Positions 26,144-34,931 of a stretch of DNA of 64,000 bases are shown here, one piece after another (position 1 is the stretch's first letter; every line of letters begins with the position of its first letter). The position numbers were made by a program, and so were the translations under genes. This DNA is from Nitrospira_D sp035465795. GTDB lineage: Bacteria > Nitrospirota > Nitrospiria > Nitrospirales > Nitrospiraceae. The notes under the pieces were generated by a model. The model was not told where the DNA came from and did no database searches. It saw nothing but the letters and a program-made list of their open reading frames with translations. Where the stretch lies: assembly GCF_049546785.1 (NCBI RefSeq), contig NZ_JBMWAN010000002.1, positions 124,001 to 188,000 on the forward strand, written 5' to 3'.

Positions 26144-27118
26144 TTACTCCTGCTGCACATCGGCGTGCAACGCCGCCTGGTTCGGGAACGGACTGTCGTC
26201 CGCGAATCTGACGGCGGCCGCGACGACCTGGCTCACATCCCGTTCGAGTTGTTTGAAATCGGCTTCGACCGCCAGGTTCTGATTCACCATCGTCTGCTTC
26301 AAGACAACGAGCGGGTCGCGCTTGCGATGCTCCTCCACTTCCTCTTTGGTCCGGTAATGGCCGTGCGCCGGGTCGGCCATCGAGTGGCCCATGAACCGGT
26401 AGGTCATCGCTTCAATGAACCAGGGTCCGCGCCCCGCGCGCACCTGCTCCGCCGCCTTCTGCATCGTTGAACGAACCGCGAGCACGTCCATACCGTCCAC
26501 GCGCTCGGCCGTGATCCCGTAGGAGCGGGCTGTCTCCGCGACATCCGTATAGAGCGCGACGGCCCGTTCGACGGGAGTGCCCATGCCGTAGCGATTGTTC
26601 TCACAGACGAAGATTACCGGGAGTTTCCATAAAGCCGCTAGATTGAACGCCTCATGCGCTTGGCCGCTCGGCACCGCCCCCTCTCCGAAGAAGCAGACCG
26701 TGACCAGGTCGAGCGCCTGATACTTCATCGCGAAGGCCAGACCGGTCGCGAGCGGGATGTGGCCTCCGACGATGGCATAGCCGCCCATGAACCGGTGCGC
26801 CAGGTCCACGAGATGCATGGACCCGCCCTTGCCTTTGCAGAGGCCCGTGGCTTTGCCGAACAGCTCGGCCATGACCTCGCCTGGATCGGACCCTCGTGCC
26901 AGACAGTGTCCATGGTCGCGGTAGGCGCTGATGACGTAATCATCCGGTCGAAGGGCTGCCAGGGCGCCGACTGCAACAGCCTCCTCGCCGATATAGAGAT
27001 GGAGAAAGCCGGCGATCTTCGCGAGGGCATACATCTCCGCCGCTTTCTCTTCGAACCGGCGGATCAGCAACATCTGACGATACAACGACAAGAGCTCCGC
27101 TCTGTCCATACCGGTCAT
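26144..27118 (-). CDS. pdhA: Pyruvate dehydrogenase E1 component, alpha subunit
   Basis: 324 residues. Substrate-side sequence LLIRRFEEKAAEMYALAKI and GFLHLYIGEEAVAVGALAAL, the KGKGGSMHLVDLAHRFMGGY segment, and the thiamine-diphosphate motif CFFGEGAVPSGQAHEAFNLA with its downstream ENNRYGMGT are all typical. The phosphorylation-loop region FIEAMTYRFMGHSMADPAHG is also present. It starts the operon; a second in-frame ATG lies three codons later and no strong ribosome site is seen. Together with pdhB and pdhC it forms the acetyl-CoA-producing complex. Confidence 0.93.
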   Translation of the reverse strand: MTGMDRAELLSLYRQMLLIRRFEEKAAEMYALAKIAGFLHLYIGEEAVAVGALAALRPDDYVISAYRDHGHCLARGSDPGEVMAELFGKATGLCKGKGGSMHLVDLAHRFMGGYAIVGGHIPLATGLAFAMKYQALDLVTVCFFGEGAVPSGQAHEAFNLAALWKLPVIFVCENNRYGMGTPVERAVALYTDVAETARSYGITAERVDGMDVLAVRSTMQKAAEQVRAGRGPWFIEAMTYRFMGHSMADPAHGHYRTKEEVEEHRKRDPLVVLKQTMVNQNLAVEADFKQLERDVSQVVAAAVRFADDSPFPNQAALHADVQQE

Positions 27119-27549
27119 TATGCATGGCGGCTCGGAGCTGACTCAAGCAGGATATGCCCAGATTAGGAAAAACCGTGGGGAACTCAAGAGCTGATCGCGA
27201 ATGGCTGATGGCATAGGAAGGGCTGCGGCTTGCGATGAGGAACCTTCAGCGTCTTCCTCGAGGGCTGGAACCACACTGACAGATTCTACCGTTCCGGGGA
27301 GCGCCGCCCGACCCGCAATCGCCCCCCCACCTCGTAGGCGCTGGCGGGAAACAATGCGGCTCGCCTCCCGCCCCAAGACAGCGCGAGGACCGTGACGAAT
27401 GATGGGACGATTTTGAGACTTGGCAGTTGGTCGATCAGGGCAGGTGGGTCAAGAGGCACCCGGACTCCTGAACGGAGTCCATCCTGCCCTCACCGAAAAT
27501 GTTCACAAACCGAAAACCGGCTGCATCGTTGTACCCGGCGTGACGCTCT
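27119..27549. other. Non-coding stretch upstream of the PDH operon
   Basis: About 430 bp with only short shadow frames. It must hold the promoter of the PDH operon (right-to-left) and the end of the lipoprotein gene at 27550. No convincing promoter pair, hairpin or riboswitch is recognised. Confidence 0.35.
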
Positions 27550-27897
27550 CTATTTCTTCTCGGGCGTCGCAGGCGTCTCGGTCGTTGCAGGGGTCGCGGG
27601 CGTTGCAGGAGTCGCGGGCGTTGCAGGAGTCGCGGGCTTCACGGGCGCCGGGGGCTTCACGGCCGCCTTGAACTCCTCCTCCGAGATCTCCTTGACGTCC
27701 GAAGCCTGGAGGGTGATCGTACTGCCTGATTTGGCATCTTTGAACTTGATAGAGCCGCTTCTCGACTTATCGATGTCGGTCGTATAGTAATCTTTCGATC
27801 CGCCGGACGGATCGCTGATTCGATAGTACGAGGTACAACCAGCCGTCACCAGCGCCAGGCCACACAGCAGCCACACACTCAGTTGCTTCTTGCTCAT
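27550..27897 (-). CDS. YgdI/YgdR-like lipoprotein with Pro-Ala-Thr repeat tail
   Basis: 115 residues. The signal peptide LLCGLALVTAGC ends in a lipobox. The mature N-terminus (YYRISDPSGGSKDYYTTDID, then GSIKFKDAKSGSTITLQASD and VKEISEEEF) matches the small SH3-like YgdI/YgdR (DUF903) lipoprotein family of unknown function. The C-terminus is a low-complexity PATPATPAT run encoded by 18-bp tandem repeats at 27584-27637. Because the repeat is in frame, its copy number probably varies between strains without breaking the gene. Confidence 0.85.
   Translation of the reverse strand: MSKKQLSVWLLCGLALVTAGCTSYYRISDPSGGSKDYYTTDIDKSRSGSIKFKDAKSGSTITLQASDVKEISEEEFKAAVKPPAPVKPATPATPATPATPATPATTETPATPEKK
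27584..27637. repeat. Three 18-bp tandem repeats
   Basis: Three consecutive copies of an 18-bp unit (GTTGCAGGAGTCGCGGGC, first copy with one change) start at 27584, 27602 and 27620. They lie inside the lipoprotein gene and encode its PATPAT tail on the minus strand. Confidence 0.85.
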
Positions 27898-28230
27898 CTC
27901 TTCTCCTTTCGCTCGCCCGCGAGGCCATCAGAAGGCCAGCGGGATCTCCACGGTGAACTGCCCCCTCACAGGATCCGAGTTGTCTCCTCGGTCTGCAAGG
28001 CCTGCGACCTGTCCTCACAAAAGCCCTGTTGGCATGTTAGCGGCCATAGATTGGGAAGGCAAGAGGCTGTAGAACGGGTCTGTCGAGAAATTTGCAGGTG
28101 CCGACGGCGGTGTTCGTTACCTGGTCGCTGAACGCCGGATACTCGTGGAGCACACCCCAAAGCCGGCCGAGGCGATGTCCGATTTGTTTCTCTCCGTATC
28201 CAGGCCGACGCAACGTCGCCCTGGCCGGCC
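27898..28230. other. Intergenic stretch between lipoprotein and outer-membrane protein genes
   Basis: About 330 bp with no supported gene. A ribosome site for the lipoprotein gene (AAAGGAGAAG on the minus strand) lies at the left end. Nothing else is recognised. Confidence 0.35.
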
Positions 28231-29016
28231 TCAAAATCCGACCGACAGCCCCACCGTTCCGGTGAGCGCCGTCCGGTCGGACGGGCCGGCGAATTCCGTG
28301 CCGAGGCCGCCGTCCAGCACGATGCGGGAGGTGAGCTGATGGCGCAGACCGATTTCGATGCCGGTGTTATTCGGTTGACCCTGCAGGTCCGACTGTCTCG
28401 TGTAGATGCTGGCGATCAACGTGTCGCGAAAACTCGACGGGTAACCCAAGGGGTAGCTCACGGCTGCGACCGCGCGATACGTCCCCGGCCTCTCCTGCCC
28501 CTGCGGTGATCCGAGGATGGTGTAGCCCGCATTGAGGTGCGCGCGCAGCCGCCCGAACGATCGGGTGAGGATGCCGGTCAGCTGCGTGTCCACGCCTTTC
28601 GAGTTCACGCCGGTGGGGAGATCCACCTCGACGCGGGCCGCGAAGGCCGGCAGCTGCAACGTCTCCGTATTGAAGTTGTACAGCACACCCAGATGCAGGT
28701 CGCCCGACTTCGCCGATCCGACGAGGGTATTGGGATCGGACATCAGATCCCCCTGAATTTCGATCTGCGTGTTGTCGAAGGCCCCGTAGATGATCTGCGG
28801 CTGGAACGTCACGCGGGTGCGGCCTTCCCGCCGGTCGTTGAAGCGCACGCCGCCTTCCATGCCGATTTCTCCCTTCGGAATCGCGTAGGCGTCCTCCATC
28901 CCGATGGGCCGGTTCGGGTCAAGGTTATCGTGGTCCAGGGCGAAGCTCCGCAGAGGAACCAGCCCAAGCAGGAACCCGATCATCACGCTGATTGTGCATA
29001 ACACCAGCCGGCTCAA
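28231..29016 (-). CDS. Predicted outer-membrane beta-barrel protein
   Basis: 261 residues. A signal peptide (VMIGFLLGLVPLRSFALD) is followed by alternating amphipathic strands (GEIGMEGGVRFNDRREGRTR, VTFQPQIIYGAFDNTQIEIQ, LHLGVLYNFNTETLQLPAFA) and a C-terminus ending in an aromatic residue (LTGTVGLSVGF), as in transporter-like outer-membrane barrels. The start overlaps the end of the upstream lipoprotein gene by 4 bp, so the two are coupled. It is the last gene of the DUF4396-lipoprotein-barrel set. The solute is unknown. Confidence 0.7.
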   Translation of the reverse strand: MSRLVLCTISVMIGFLLGLVPLRSFALDHDNLDPNRPIGMEDAYAIPKGEIGMEGGVRFNDRREGRTRVTFQPQIIYGAFDNTQIEIQGDLMSDPNTLVGSAKSGDLHLGVLYNFNTETLQLPAFAARVEVDLPTGVNSKGVDTQLTGILTRSFGRLRAHLNAGYTILGSPQGQERPGTYRAVAAVSYPLGYPSSFRDTLIASIYTRQSDLQGQPNNTGIEIGLRHQLTSRIVLDGGLGTEFAGPSDRTALTGTVGLSVGF

Positions 29017-29960
29017 TGGTGATGCTCCTTGTCTTGCACGATCATCGGATTCGTCGCATCGGCGCTCGCCAGATAATAGGTGTTCACGAGGCGATAGATC
29101 TCCGCCCGCTTCGCCTCCCAGGTCGGCACCACCTCACTCGCGAGGATGTCGCTGATGTTGTCGTGCAGCATGTGGAGATTGTCGAAGATGTTGGCGATCT
29201 CCGGATAGCGCGCGGCGAACGACGGGCTCAGCTCCGCCGTCAACGGCATGAAGGTCCACTCCACCGGAGGCTGTTCGAGATAGCGGCGATAGGTCGCGAG
29301 GATGGGCCGCACCGCCTGTTTCTTGGCTTCCAGGTCGCGCGCAGCCTGCAAAGGATCGTACACGGCGACTTGCAGGTAGTGGTAGGACCAGATCGTCGCG
29401 TTGAACAGGGGAAACCTGGTTCGGAACGTCTTGGAATAGGGAAACTGATCTAAACGGTGATGGTCCAGCCGTTTGGCAGTGATGGCGTAATCGCTGTCCT
29501 GGTAGTAGGCCAGCACGTTCCGGAGCGCGCGGTCCTTGTCCGGCTCGTCGGACACCACGATGTCGTACGTCGCGCGATGCAGGGCATGCGCCTCGTCGAA
29601 GGTGTTCTGCGCGCGCCAGGCCAGCTTCATGTAGGTGGGGGCGATGGCCTCCTCGTTCGGGTTGATCCGGGGCTTGGTGGCGATGAACGCGAGCGTGTCC
29701 TTCCTCGCCCGGTCTTCGATGGCCGGCACGTCTTTCCCGCCGGTCAGCAATAAATTTTCATAGAGATTGGAATGGCCGAAATCGACCCCGTTGAACTCGC
29801 TGTCGAGTTCGGCCAGATCCTCGCGCAGCGCGAAGTTCCACAGGGCCCGGTAGTAGAACCGCTTGTCGCGCGGTTCGAACTGGCTGCAGGCGCCCACCGT
29901 CACGGCGATTGCCGCCGTCACGATGAGTGTCGCCACCCGCATGAGCTTCCCGATCCGCAT
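29013..29960 (-). CDS. Lipoprotein of unknown function
   Basis: 315 residues from the ATG at 29960, picked because GGAAGG lies about nine bases upstream; other ATGs at 29969 and 30008 are possible. A lipoprotein signal (TLIVTAAIAVTVGAC) precedes a helical, His/Tyr-rich body (YYRALWNFALREDLAELDSE, AITAKRLDHHRLDQFPYSKT, NLHMLHDNISDILASEVVPT) ending in EHHH. No family recognised. It sits between a His-rich DUF4396 membrane protein and an outer-membrane barrel, so a shared transport or metal-related role is possible but unproven. Confidence 0.65.
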   Translation of the reverse strand: MRIGKLMRVATLIVTAAIAVTVGACSQFEPRDKRFYYRALWNFALREDLAELDSEFNGVDFGHSNLYENLLLTGGKDVPAIEDRARKDTLAFIATKPRINPNEEAIAPTYMKLAWRAQNTFDEAHALHRATYDIVVSDEPDKDRALRNVLAYYQDSDYAITAKRLDHHRLDQFPYSKTFRTRFPLFNATIWSYHYLQVAVYDPLQAARDLEAKKQAVRPILATYRRYLEQPPVEWTFMPLTAELSPSFAARYPEIANIFDNLHMLHDNISDILASEVVPTWEAKRAEIYRLVNTYYLASADATNPMIVQDKEHHH

Positions 29961-29991
29961 GGTTCTCATCCTTCCGTCTCCGCCCGTTCGA

Positions 29992-30558
29992 TCAGTGGTG
30001 GTGCGCATGCACCAACGCGTGGCCTTTGCCTCGTACGATCAGCCGGCGGTTCACCGGAAAGGCCGCGACTCCCGCCAGGACCAACGACAGGATCAGGCTC
30101 CCCCAGAACAAAGGATCCGGCAAGCCGGCATCCATCGCGCCGGGGATCGCGAGCATGAGCGCATTATCCACCATCTCCATGGTCGCCATGGAGATGGTAT
30201 CGGATGCGAAAGCCAGCGAAAACGCGGTGCCCCAGGCCATCCCCGCCCGGCGCAGCGGCCGGAGCGTCATCGTATAGCCGGAGAGGAAGGCCAGGGCCAC
30301 GGCGAGCGCCACAGTCGGCCCATTGGTCCAGCCGAGCGCGGTCCCGATCACCATCCCGAGGATTTCGCCGATCGTGCAACCGGTCAGGCAATGGACCGTC
30401 GCCATGAACGCCGTCCGGTTGAGCGAGGAGGCTTTGTGCGTGTCACCGTGATGATCGTGCTGCCCGTGATGGTCCCCGTGACCTCCGGCGTAACCGTGAT
30501 GTCCCCGTTGCGCGTCGTGCTGTGAGAGGGTGGCGGCGGCTGCATTGGCGTTCATCAT
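29992..30558 (-). CDS. DUF4396 membrane protein with His-rich N-terminus
   Basis: 188 residues from the ATG at 30558, preceded by CAGGAGG. The N-terminal ~45 residues are packed with His (HHGYAGGHGDHHGQHDHHGD), a metal-binding-like tail. Four to five membrane helices follow, with a family-typical segment FMATVHCLTGCTIGEILGMV and FASDTISMATMEMVDNALML. It ends HALVHAHHH. DUF4396 has no established function; the histidines suggest a divalent metal (Cu, Zn or Ni), which is inference. It begins the minus-strand run DUF4396, lipoprotein, barrel. Confidence 0.75.
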   Translation of the reverse strand: MMNANAAAATLSQHDAQRGHHGYAGGHGDHHGQHDHHGDTHKASSLNRTAFMATVHCLTGCTIGEILGMVIGTALGWTNGPTVALAVALAFLSGYTMTLRPLRRAGMAWGTAFSLAFASDTISMATMEMVDNALMLAIPGAMDAGLPDPLFWGSLILSLVLAGVAAFPVNRRLIVRGKGHALVHAHHH

Positions 30559-30677
30559 GGTCGGACCTCCTGTGGTGGTGGTTGATCGCCCCTTCACCAC
30601 TACAGACGGAGCAGGCACAGGATTATTACAGTGCGCCCGACATCATGGTTTCGCCGGGGTCCCGGTTCAATCGACCG

Positions 30678-31250
30678 CTACTCGCAGGTGCAGTTGAGAC
30701 ACCCGTGCTTGGTGCACACACCGCAGGATTGCTCCAGGCTGATTCGCAAGGCCTGACGGGCCCGATGGAGCCGGACGGTGAGATTGTTGGAGGTGACCTT
30801 GAGGTCCTTTGCCACCGCCGCCGGTGACTCCCCTTCCAGGTCGATGCGTCGGATGAGGTCGGCATAGCCCGGCCGCATCTGCTGTAAGAGGGTGCCGAGA
30901 CAGGCACAGACCGTCGGCCGCAGGTCATCCAGCGCCGGTGTCTGATCTTCGCCCGCCGCGACCATCTCCCGGAGCAGGCCTTCCACCTTTCGATGGTCGG
31001 CGGCGTGCGCCCGATAATAGTCCGCCACCGCATTGCGTAAAATGCGATAGAACCAACTGACGACGCTGTCGCTCTTCTTCAGTTCGTGGCTGCGTTCGAC
31101 CGCCTTCATCAGACTCTGCTGCAGCAGGTCTTCGACCACCGCGTCGTCGGACAGCCGTTTGCGCAGGAAGGCGCGGAAGGCCGATCCCTCTTCGAGGAGG
31201 CGGTGCGTGAGGTCATCCGGCCCGACGGCGTGCTGCGATGGTTTCGTCAT
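30678..31250 (-). CDS. ECF-type RNA polymerase sigma factor with cysteine-rich C-terminus
   Basis: 190 residues from the ATG at 31250, which overlaps the reductase stop (ATGA). Region 2 (VVEDLLQQSLMKAVERSHEL, SVVSWFYRILRNAVADYYRA) and region 4 (YADLIRRIDLEGESPAAVAK, DLKVTSNNLTVRLHRARQAL) are both complete. The protein ends in SCGVCTKHGCLNCTCE with five cysteines, which could bind a metal or an Fe-S cluster and so control activity. No anti-sigma gene is adjacent, which makes self-sensing by the Cys tail attractive but unproven. Confidence 0.88.
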   Translation of the reverse strand: MTKPSQHAVGPDDLTHRLLEEGSAFRAFLRKRLSDDAVVEDLLQQSLMKAVERSHELKKSDSVVSWFYRILRNAVADYYRAHAADHRKVEGLLREMVAAGEDQTPALDDLRPTVCACLGTLLQQMRPGYADLIRRIDLEGESPAAVAKDLKVTSNNLTVRLHRARQALRISLEQSCGVCTKHGCLNCTCE

Positions 31251-31981
31251 TCCTGCGACGATCCTTTGTCGTCGTACCACTTCTCGCGATAGATCGGGCA
31301 GGGGCCTTTCGCCTGAAGCCGGGCGATGACGTCGGCAATCATGGTGCTGCTGCCGCAGACGTAGACGGCGAGATGGTCGACCGAGGCGACCCGCTCATCG
31401 AGGAGCCGGAGGACGCGGCCCGTTTCGCCGGACCAGCCCGGCTCGGGGCGGGAGAGTGTGGTGAGGGCGGTAAAATTCGGCGCGTGCCGGCTCAGCTCCG
31501 CCCATTCATCCTGGTAATACAGATCCTGCTGGCTGCGCAGCCCCCAGAACAGGGTCGCGGGCCTCGGATCGGAATGTTGGGCGTTCGCCAGGATCATCGA
31601 GCGGATCGGGGCGATGCCGGTGCCGGTGGCGATGAAGAGCAGTTCGCGCCCCGGATCCTCGCGCAGATAGAAATTCCCCGCCGGTCCTTTGAAGTGGACC
31701 TTGTCCCCGACTGTAAGATCGAAGAGGAAGCCGGAGCCCGGTCCTCCCGACACCAGATTAAACAGCAGGGTGATGACATCCCCGCGGCCGGATGATGAGG
31801 CGATGGAATAGGCCCGCGTCACGGAGCGGCCGGTCTGCGGATGCGGCATCTCGAAGGAAATGAACTGGCCCGGCTTGAACGAGATGGCCGTCGGCTCGAC
31901 CAGACGCAGATCCAGTTCGCGCACGTCATGGGTCAGATTCCGGATCGCGTCGACCCGGGCCGTGAACGTCTCAATCGGCAT
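31247..31981 (-). CDS. Ferredoxin-NADP+ reductase-type FAD/NAD(P) oxidoreductase
   Basis: 244 residues. The FAD domain carries the RxYSxx(S) motif as TRAYSIASSS; the pyrophosphate region is LVSGGPGSGFLFDLTVGDKV. The NAD(P) domain has the glycine loop IATGTGIAPIRSMI and the C-terminal CGSSTMIADVIARL. It passes electrons between NAD(P)H and a protein partner or ferredoxin in the cytoplasm. It is co-translated with the ECF sigma factor (4-bp overlap), an unusual pairing suggesting that redox state and transcription are linked. Confidence 0.88.
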   Translation of the reverse strand: MPIETFTARVDAIRNLTHDVRELDLRLVEPTAISFKPGQFISFEMPHPQTGRSVTRAYSIASSSGRGDVITLLFNLVSGGPGSGFLFDLTVGDKVHFKGPAGNFYLREDPGRELLFIATGTGIAPIRSMILANAQHSDPRPATLFWGLRSQQDLYYQDEWAELSRHAPNFTALTTLSRPEPGWSGETGRVLRLLDERVASVDHLAVYVCGSSTMIADVIARLQAKGPCPIYREKWYDDKGSSQE

Positions 31982-32166
31982 AACAGATTGCTCCCCGTGC
32001 AGCGACGTGGCGCCTCCCGCCCCTGTCGCGTACGCCTCGATTTCCTCTCATCACTCGGGCGCCCCCGCGCCTTGATGGCGGAAGCATTATCAACTTCCAG
32101 GGAAAAATTCGTCAAGAACGCAGGATCCGGGCAGGACACGGTCGCAGGGGATCGCAAGTGGGCGGC

Positions 32167-33228
32167 TTACGACAAGCCGTGTTGTTCACGCCCGATGCGG
32201 CCGTCGTAGTGGTCGGAGGATTTAAAGAGTTCGAATCGCCCCTCCCGCGCGAAGACTGCAACGCGGGTGCGTACCGCCTGCATCTCCGCAGCAGTCATCG
32301 GCGTGAACCGGCGGAGTATGGAGAGATTCTGCTTGAGCACCTCGCGCGAATCGATGCCGCTCACGACGGACGCCACCGGCAGACTCAACACATAGCGCAG
32401 GGCTTCTTCGGGACTGACAAGGCCCTGCTTGACGGGCTCGGCGTTCCCGCTCAACGATTTCATGGCGAGCGCCGCGATGCCGCGCCGGTTCACGACCGGC
32501 AGCACCTCCTGCTCGAAACTGCGATAGGTCCCGTCGAAGACGTTCAGCGGCATCTGGCAGGTATCGAACGGCGCCTCGCGCGCCAGCATGTTGAGGTGAA
32601 TGCGCGGATGCTTGTGGCCGGTGAACCCGATGAAACGGACTTTGCCCTGCCGCCTGGCCTCGAGCAGCGCCTCGACGGCCCCGCCCGGCGCCATATGACG
32701 ATCGGGGTCATCGTCATAAATCACTTCGTGAATCTGCCAAAGATCCAGGTAGTCCGTTTTCAAGCGACGCAGTGACTCGTCGAGCTGTTGCAGCGCGACC
32801 CGCTTGTCGCGCCCGTGCGAACAGACCTTGGTCATGAGAAAGACCTGTTGGCGCCGCCCCTGCAGCGCCCTGCCCATGAGTTCTTCCGACCGTCCTCCGT
32901 TGTATTCCCAGGCGTTGTCCAGGAAGGTGATACCTCCGTCGACCGCCTCGTGCAGGAGACGGATCGCCTCGGCGTCGCTCTGCAGGCGGCCCCAGTGCGC
33001 TCCCCCGAAACAGAGCGCGGAGACACGCACGCCCGTCCTGCCCAATGCACGCATCGGCATCTCTCCGGCCGCCCCGTCCGTCACCGACGCCTCCGGCGCC
33101 GCCGATTCGGCGAACCCGCGCGGCCCTTCGAGGGCCAGGATAGACCCGGCCACGCCCAGCGTTTTCAGCAGCTGCCGGCGGGTGAGTGCCGGCGCACCGT
33201 CCGGCGGGGGTGCAGGTTCCGATGCCAT
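32167..33228 (-). CDS. Tat-exported aldo/keto reductase
   Basis: 353 residues. A twin-arginine-like leader (LTRRQLLKTLGVAGSILAL) precedes a TIM-barrel AKR domain: GVRVSALCFGGAHWG, catalytic Asp and Tyr in FLDNAWEYNGGRSEELMGRA, Lys in FLMTKVCSHGRD and His in DLWQIHEVIYDD. It should reduce aldehydes or ketones with NADPH. Export of an NADPH enzyme is odd; the Tat motif may mean a folded, cofactor-loaded periplasmic enzyme, as in several oxidoreductase-like AKRs. The following zinc-ribbon gene is just upstream (7 bp). Confidence 0.85.
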   Translation of the reverse strand: MASEPAPPPDGAPALTRRQLLKTLGVAGSILALEGPRGFAESAAPEASVTDGAAGEMPMRALGRTGVRVSALCFGGAHWGRLQSDAEAIRLLHEAVDGGITFLDNAWEYNGGRSEELMGRALQGRRQQVFLMTKVCSHGRDKRVALQQLDESLRRLKTDYLDLWQIHEVIYDDDPDRHMAPGGAVEALLEARRQGKVRFIGFTGHKHPRIHLNMLAREAPFDTCQMPLNVFDGTYRSFEQEVLPVVNRRGIAALAMKSLSGNAEPVKQGLVSPEEALRYVLSLPVASVVSGIDSREVLKQNLSILRRFTPMTAAEMQAVRTRVAVFAREGRFELFKSSDHYDGRIGREQHGLS

Positions 33229-33234
33229 GGAGGA

Positions 33235-33594
33235 TTACGTCTCCATCATTTCGAGCCGCGCATCGAATTCGTGTCCGCAGGCGAGGCAACGGATGCAATC
33301 GGACTCGACCGCGAATTCGTCGGCGCGAACGCCCATGCCGCCGCAGTCAGGGCACCGAGCCAGATGGACCCGCTGGTCGTCCACGGTTTCGTACTGCGAG
33401 CCGTGGAGACAATAGACAGGCTTTCCATCGAGCAACCAGGGCTGCCCCGCGTTGTCGACCACCGGCAGGACCATATAATGATGGTTCACATAGTCGGCGA
33501 GGTCCTCCCGGTTCGTGAACCCGTCTTTGATCAGGGCGCGCGTGACCGCATCGTAGAGCCCATGCCCGATTACAATCGCTTTGGTTGGACCCAT
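33235..33594 (-). CDS. Zinc-ribbon hypothetical protein
   Basis: 119 residues from the ATG at 33594 with AGGAGGTG upstream. The N-terminal part (GPTKAIVIGHGLYDAVTRAL) is compact; the C-terminus has two Cys pairs, RCPDCGG and RCLACGHE, forming a zinc ribbon. Between them lies DEFAVESDCI. It is unrecognised but well formed, and it precedes the aldo/keto reductase by 6 bp, so they are likely co-transcribed. Confidence 0.7.
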   Translation of the reverse strand: MGPTKAIVIGHGLYDAVTRALIKDGFTNREDLADYVNHHYMVLPVVDNAGQPWLLDGKPVYCLHGSQYETVDDQRVHLARCPDCGGMGVRADEFAVESDCIRCLACGHEFDARLEMMET

Positions 33595-33687
33595 ATCCCA
33601 CCTCCTGTTGTGAGAGGAGCCTATGGCCGTCGCCCGGGGGTGCCGCATGAGACACGCGACACGGAACGTGGCACGAACACACCGGGA

Positions 33688-34455
33688 CTAGACGACGCCG
33701 GAGTAATACCGAAGCACGTTGGAAACGGAAATCACGCCGATGATCTGCCCGTCCTGGGTGACGGCGAGATGGCGGGTGGCCTGATCTTTCATCGCGCGCA
33801 CGGCCTCGATAATCGGGCGGTGGCCCTCGATGGCGATGACCGGTGCCCGCATGCAGTTTTTTACGGAGGTGGTTCCGGGGTCGAGCCCGTTGGCCACGAC
33901 CTCGCGCGCCAGGGCCGAATCGGTCAAGACCCCGACGTAGGATCGACCGTTGGTCACCAACAGAGATCCTGTTTTCCATCGCTGCATGAGCTGCCCCGCC
34001 TCTCGCAGGCTGGCGTCCTGGGACACGCTCCTGATCTCGGTGGACATGTGCTCGGCGACCTGAGGGCCGATGAGCGTGGGCCCGATCCTGGATTTCTTGG
34101 GTGCGGCGGACCGGCGCGCTTCCAATTCCGAGACGCAGCTCTCCAGCACACGGTTGCGCTGCAACAGACTTTGCCGCTGGCTATCCATACCGGTGCCTTC
34201 GGGGGCTTCGTCCGGCATGTTGACCAAACCGGCCGCCTCCCCCAACTCGGCATATTCGTAGGCATGCAACAGATCGGACGTCTGCCCGAGCAGTTCTCCG
34301 ATCAACCGTTCGGTCTCCAGGTCGAATTCGTCCAGGCTGCGCATCGTCGTACCTTTGCCCAGAAACGGAGCGAGGTCGGCGAGCTGTTTGCGCACGCGTT
34401 CGATACTGCGGTCGAGAGACACCCGGGGTTGAGAGGAAGCGGTGCGAGTAGCCAT
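33688..34455 (-). CDS. CBS-domain pair protein
   Basis: 255 residues from the ATG at 34455 (CGGAGGTG upstream); the frame is open another 77 codons without homology. The N-terminal ~120 residues are helical and coiled-coil-like (SLDRSIERVRKQLADLAPFL). Two CBS motifs follow: VAEHMSTEIRSVSQDASLRE with GSLLVTNGRSYVGVLTDSAL, and VKNCMRAPVIAIEGHRPIIE with HLAVTQDGQIIGVISVSNVL. CBS pairs bind adenine nucleotides and regulate partner enzymes or channels; the partner is unknown. Confidence 0.85.
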   Translation of the reverse strand: MATRTASSQPRVSLDRSIERVRKQLADLAPFLGKGTTMRSLDEFDLETERLIGELLGQTSDLLHAYEYAELGEAAGLVNMPDEAPEGTGMDSQRQSLLQRNRVLESCVSELEARRSAAPKKSRIGPTLIGPQVAEHMSTEIRSVSQDASLREAGQLMQRWKTGSLLVTNGRSYVGVLTDSALAREVVANGLDPGTTSVKNCMRAPVIAIEGHRPIIEAVRAMKDQATRHLAVTQDGQIIGVISVSNVLRYYSGVV

Positions 34456-34931
34456 AACACCTCCGATCGAAAGAGGTGGGAGAGAAAGACAGCCAGATTC
34501 TACGCCTGCACGAAGGGGGGAGGCAAGCCGGCCCGCGCTGCAACGGATCGCCGTCAGCAGGTCATCCAGGCACGGTTCCCCACGGTGAACAGGGGATAGG
34601 GACACATCCACACGAGACCGAGGAAGTAGAGGCGGGCATAGGCGATGACGAACCGCAGATCGACAGGAACCAGGTGGGGTTCTCATCCGACGCGACGCCC
34701 AAGCTGGACGACCTGGCGGAAACAGGCGGAGACACCGGCTCCATGAATCATTCCTTGCTAGAAAGTCCGGACGGACAAAGGCCGCTTTTATGAGGCCTGG
34801 GTCTGACCGTCAAGAATGCCAGCGACGTGCCCCGGCAACGTCTCGATGGCAATAGAATGGGAGCGACAGACGAAAGGAACGGAACACGGGAATGGGGGAG
34901 CCGCCGCAGCGGCTCCCCCGGGCGGATAGGT
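34456..34931. other. Intergenic stretch with one strong hairpin
   Basis: About 475 bp without a supported gene. A ~40-codon minus frame near 34555-34680 with a membrane-like segment (RFVIAYARLYFLGLVW) lacks a start codon and may be a remnant. The right end contains the hairpin listed separately. Confidence 0.35.
34894..34919. terminator. 11-bp perfect hairpin after the haemoglobin gene
   Basis: GGGGGAGCCGC (34894-34904) pairs with GCGGCTCCCCC (34909-34919) around a 4-base loop. It lies 12 bp beyond the stop of the minus-strand globin gene and is a likely terminator for that operon, although no T-run follows. Confidence 0.7.

Noticed and set aside
27584..27660. Possible CRISPR array
   Set aside because: The repeats are 18 bp, directly adjacent without spacers, and lie inside a coding gene.
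32788..34599. A 603-codon plus-strand frame across the aldo/keto reductase, zinc-ribbon and CBS genes
   Set aside because: It crosses three well-supported minus-strand genes and reads as shadow sequence, rich in Arg, His and Gly.
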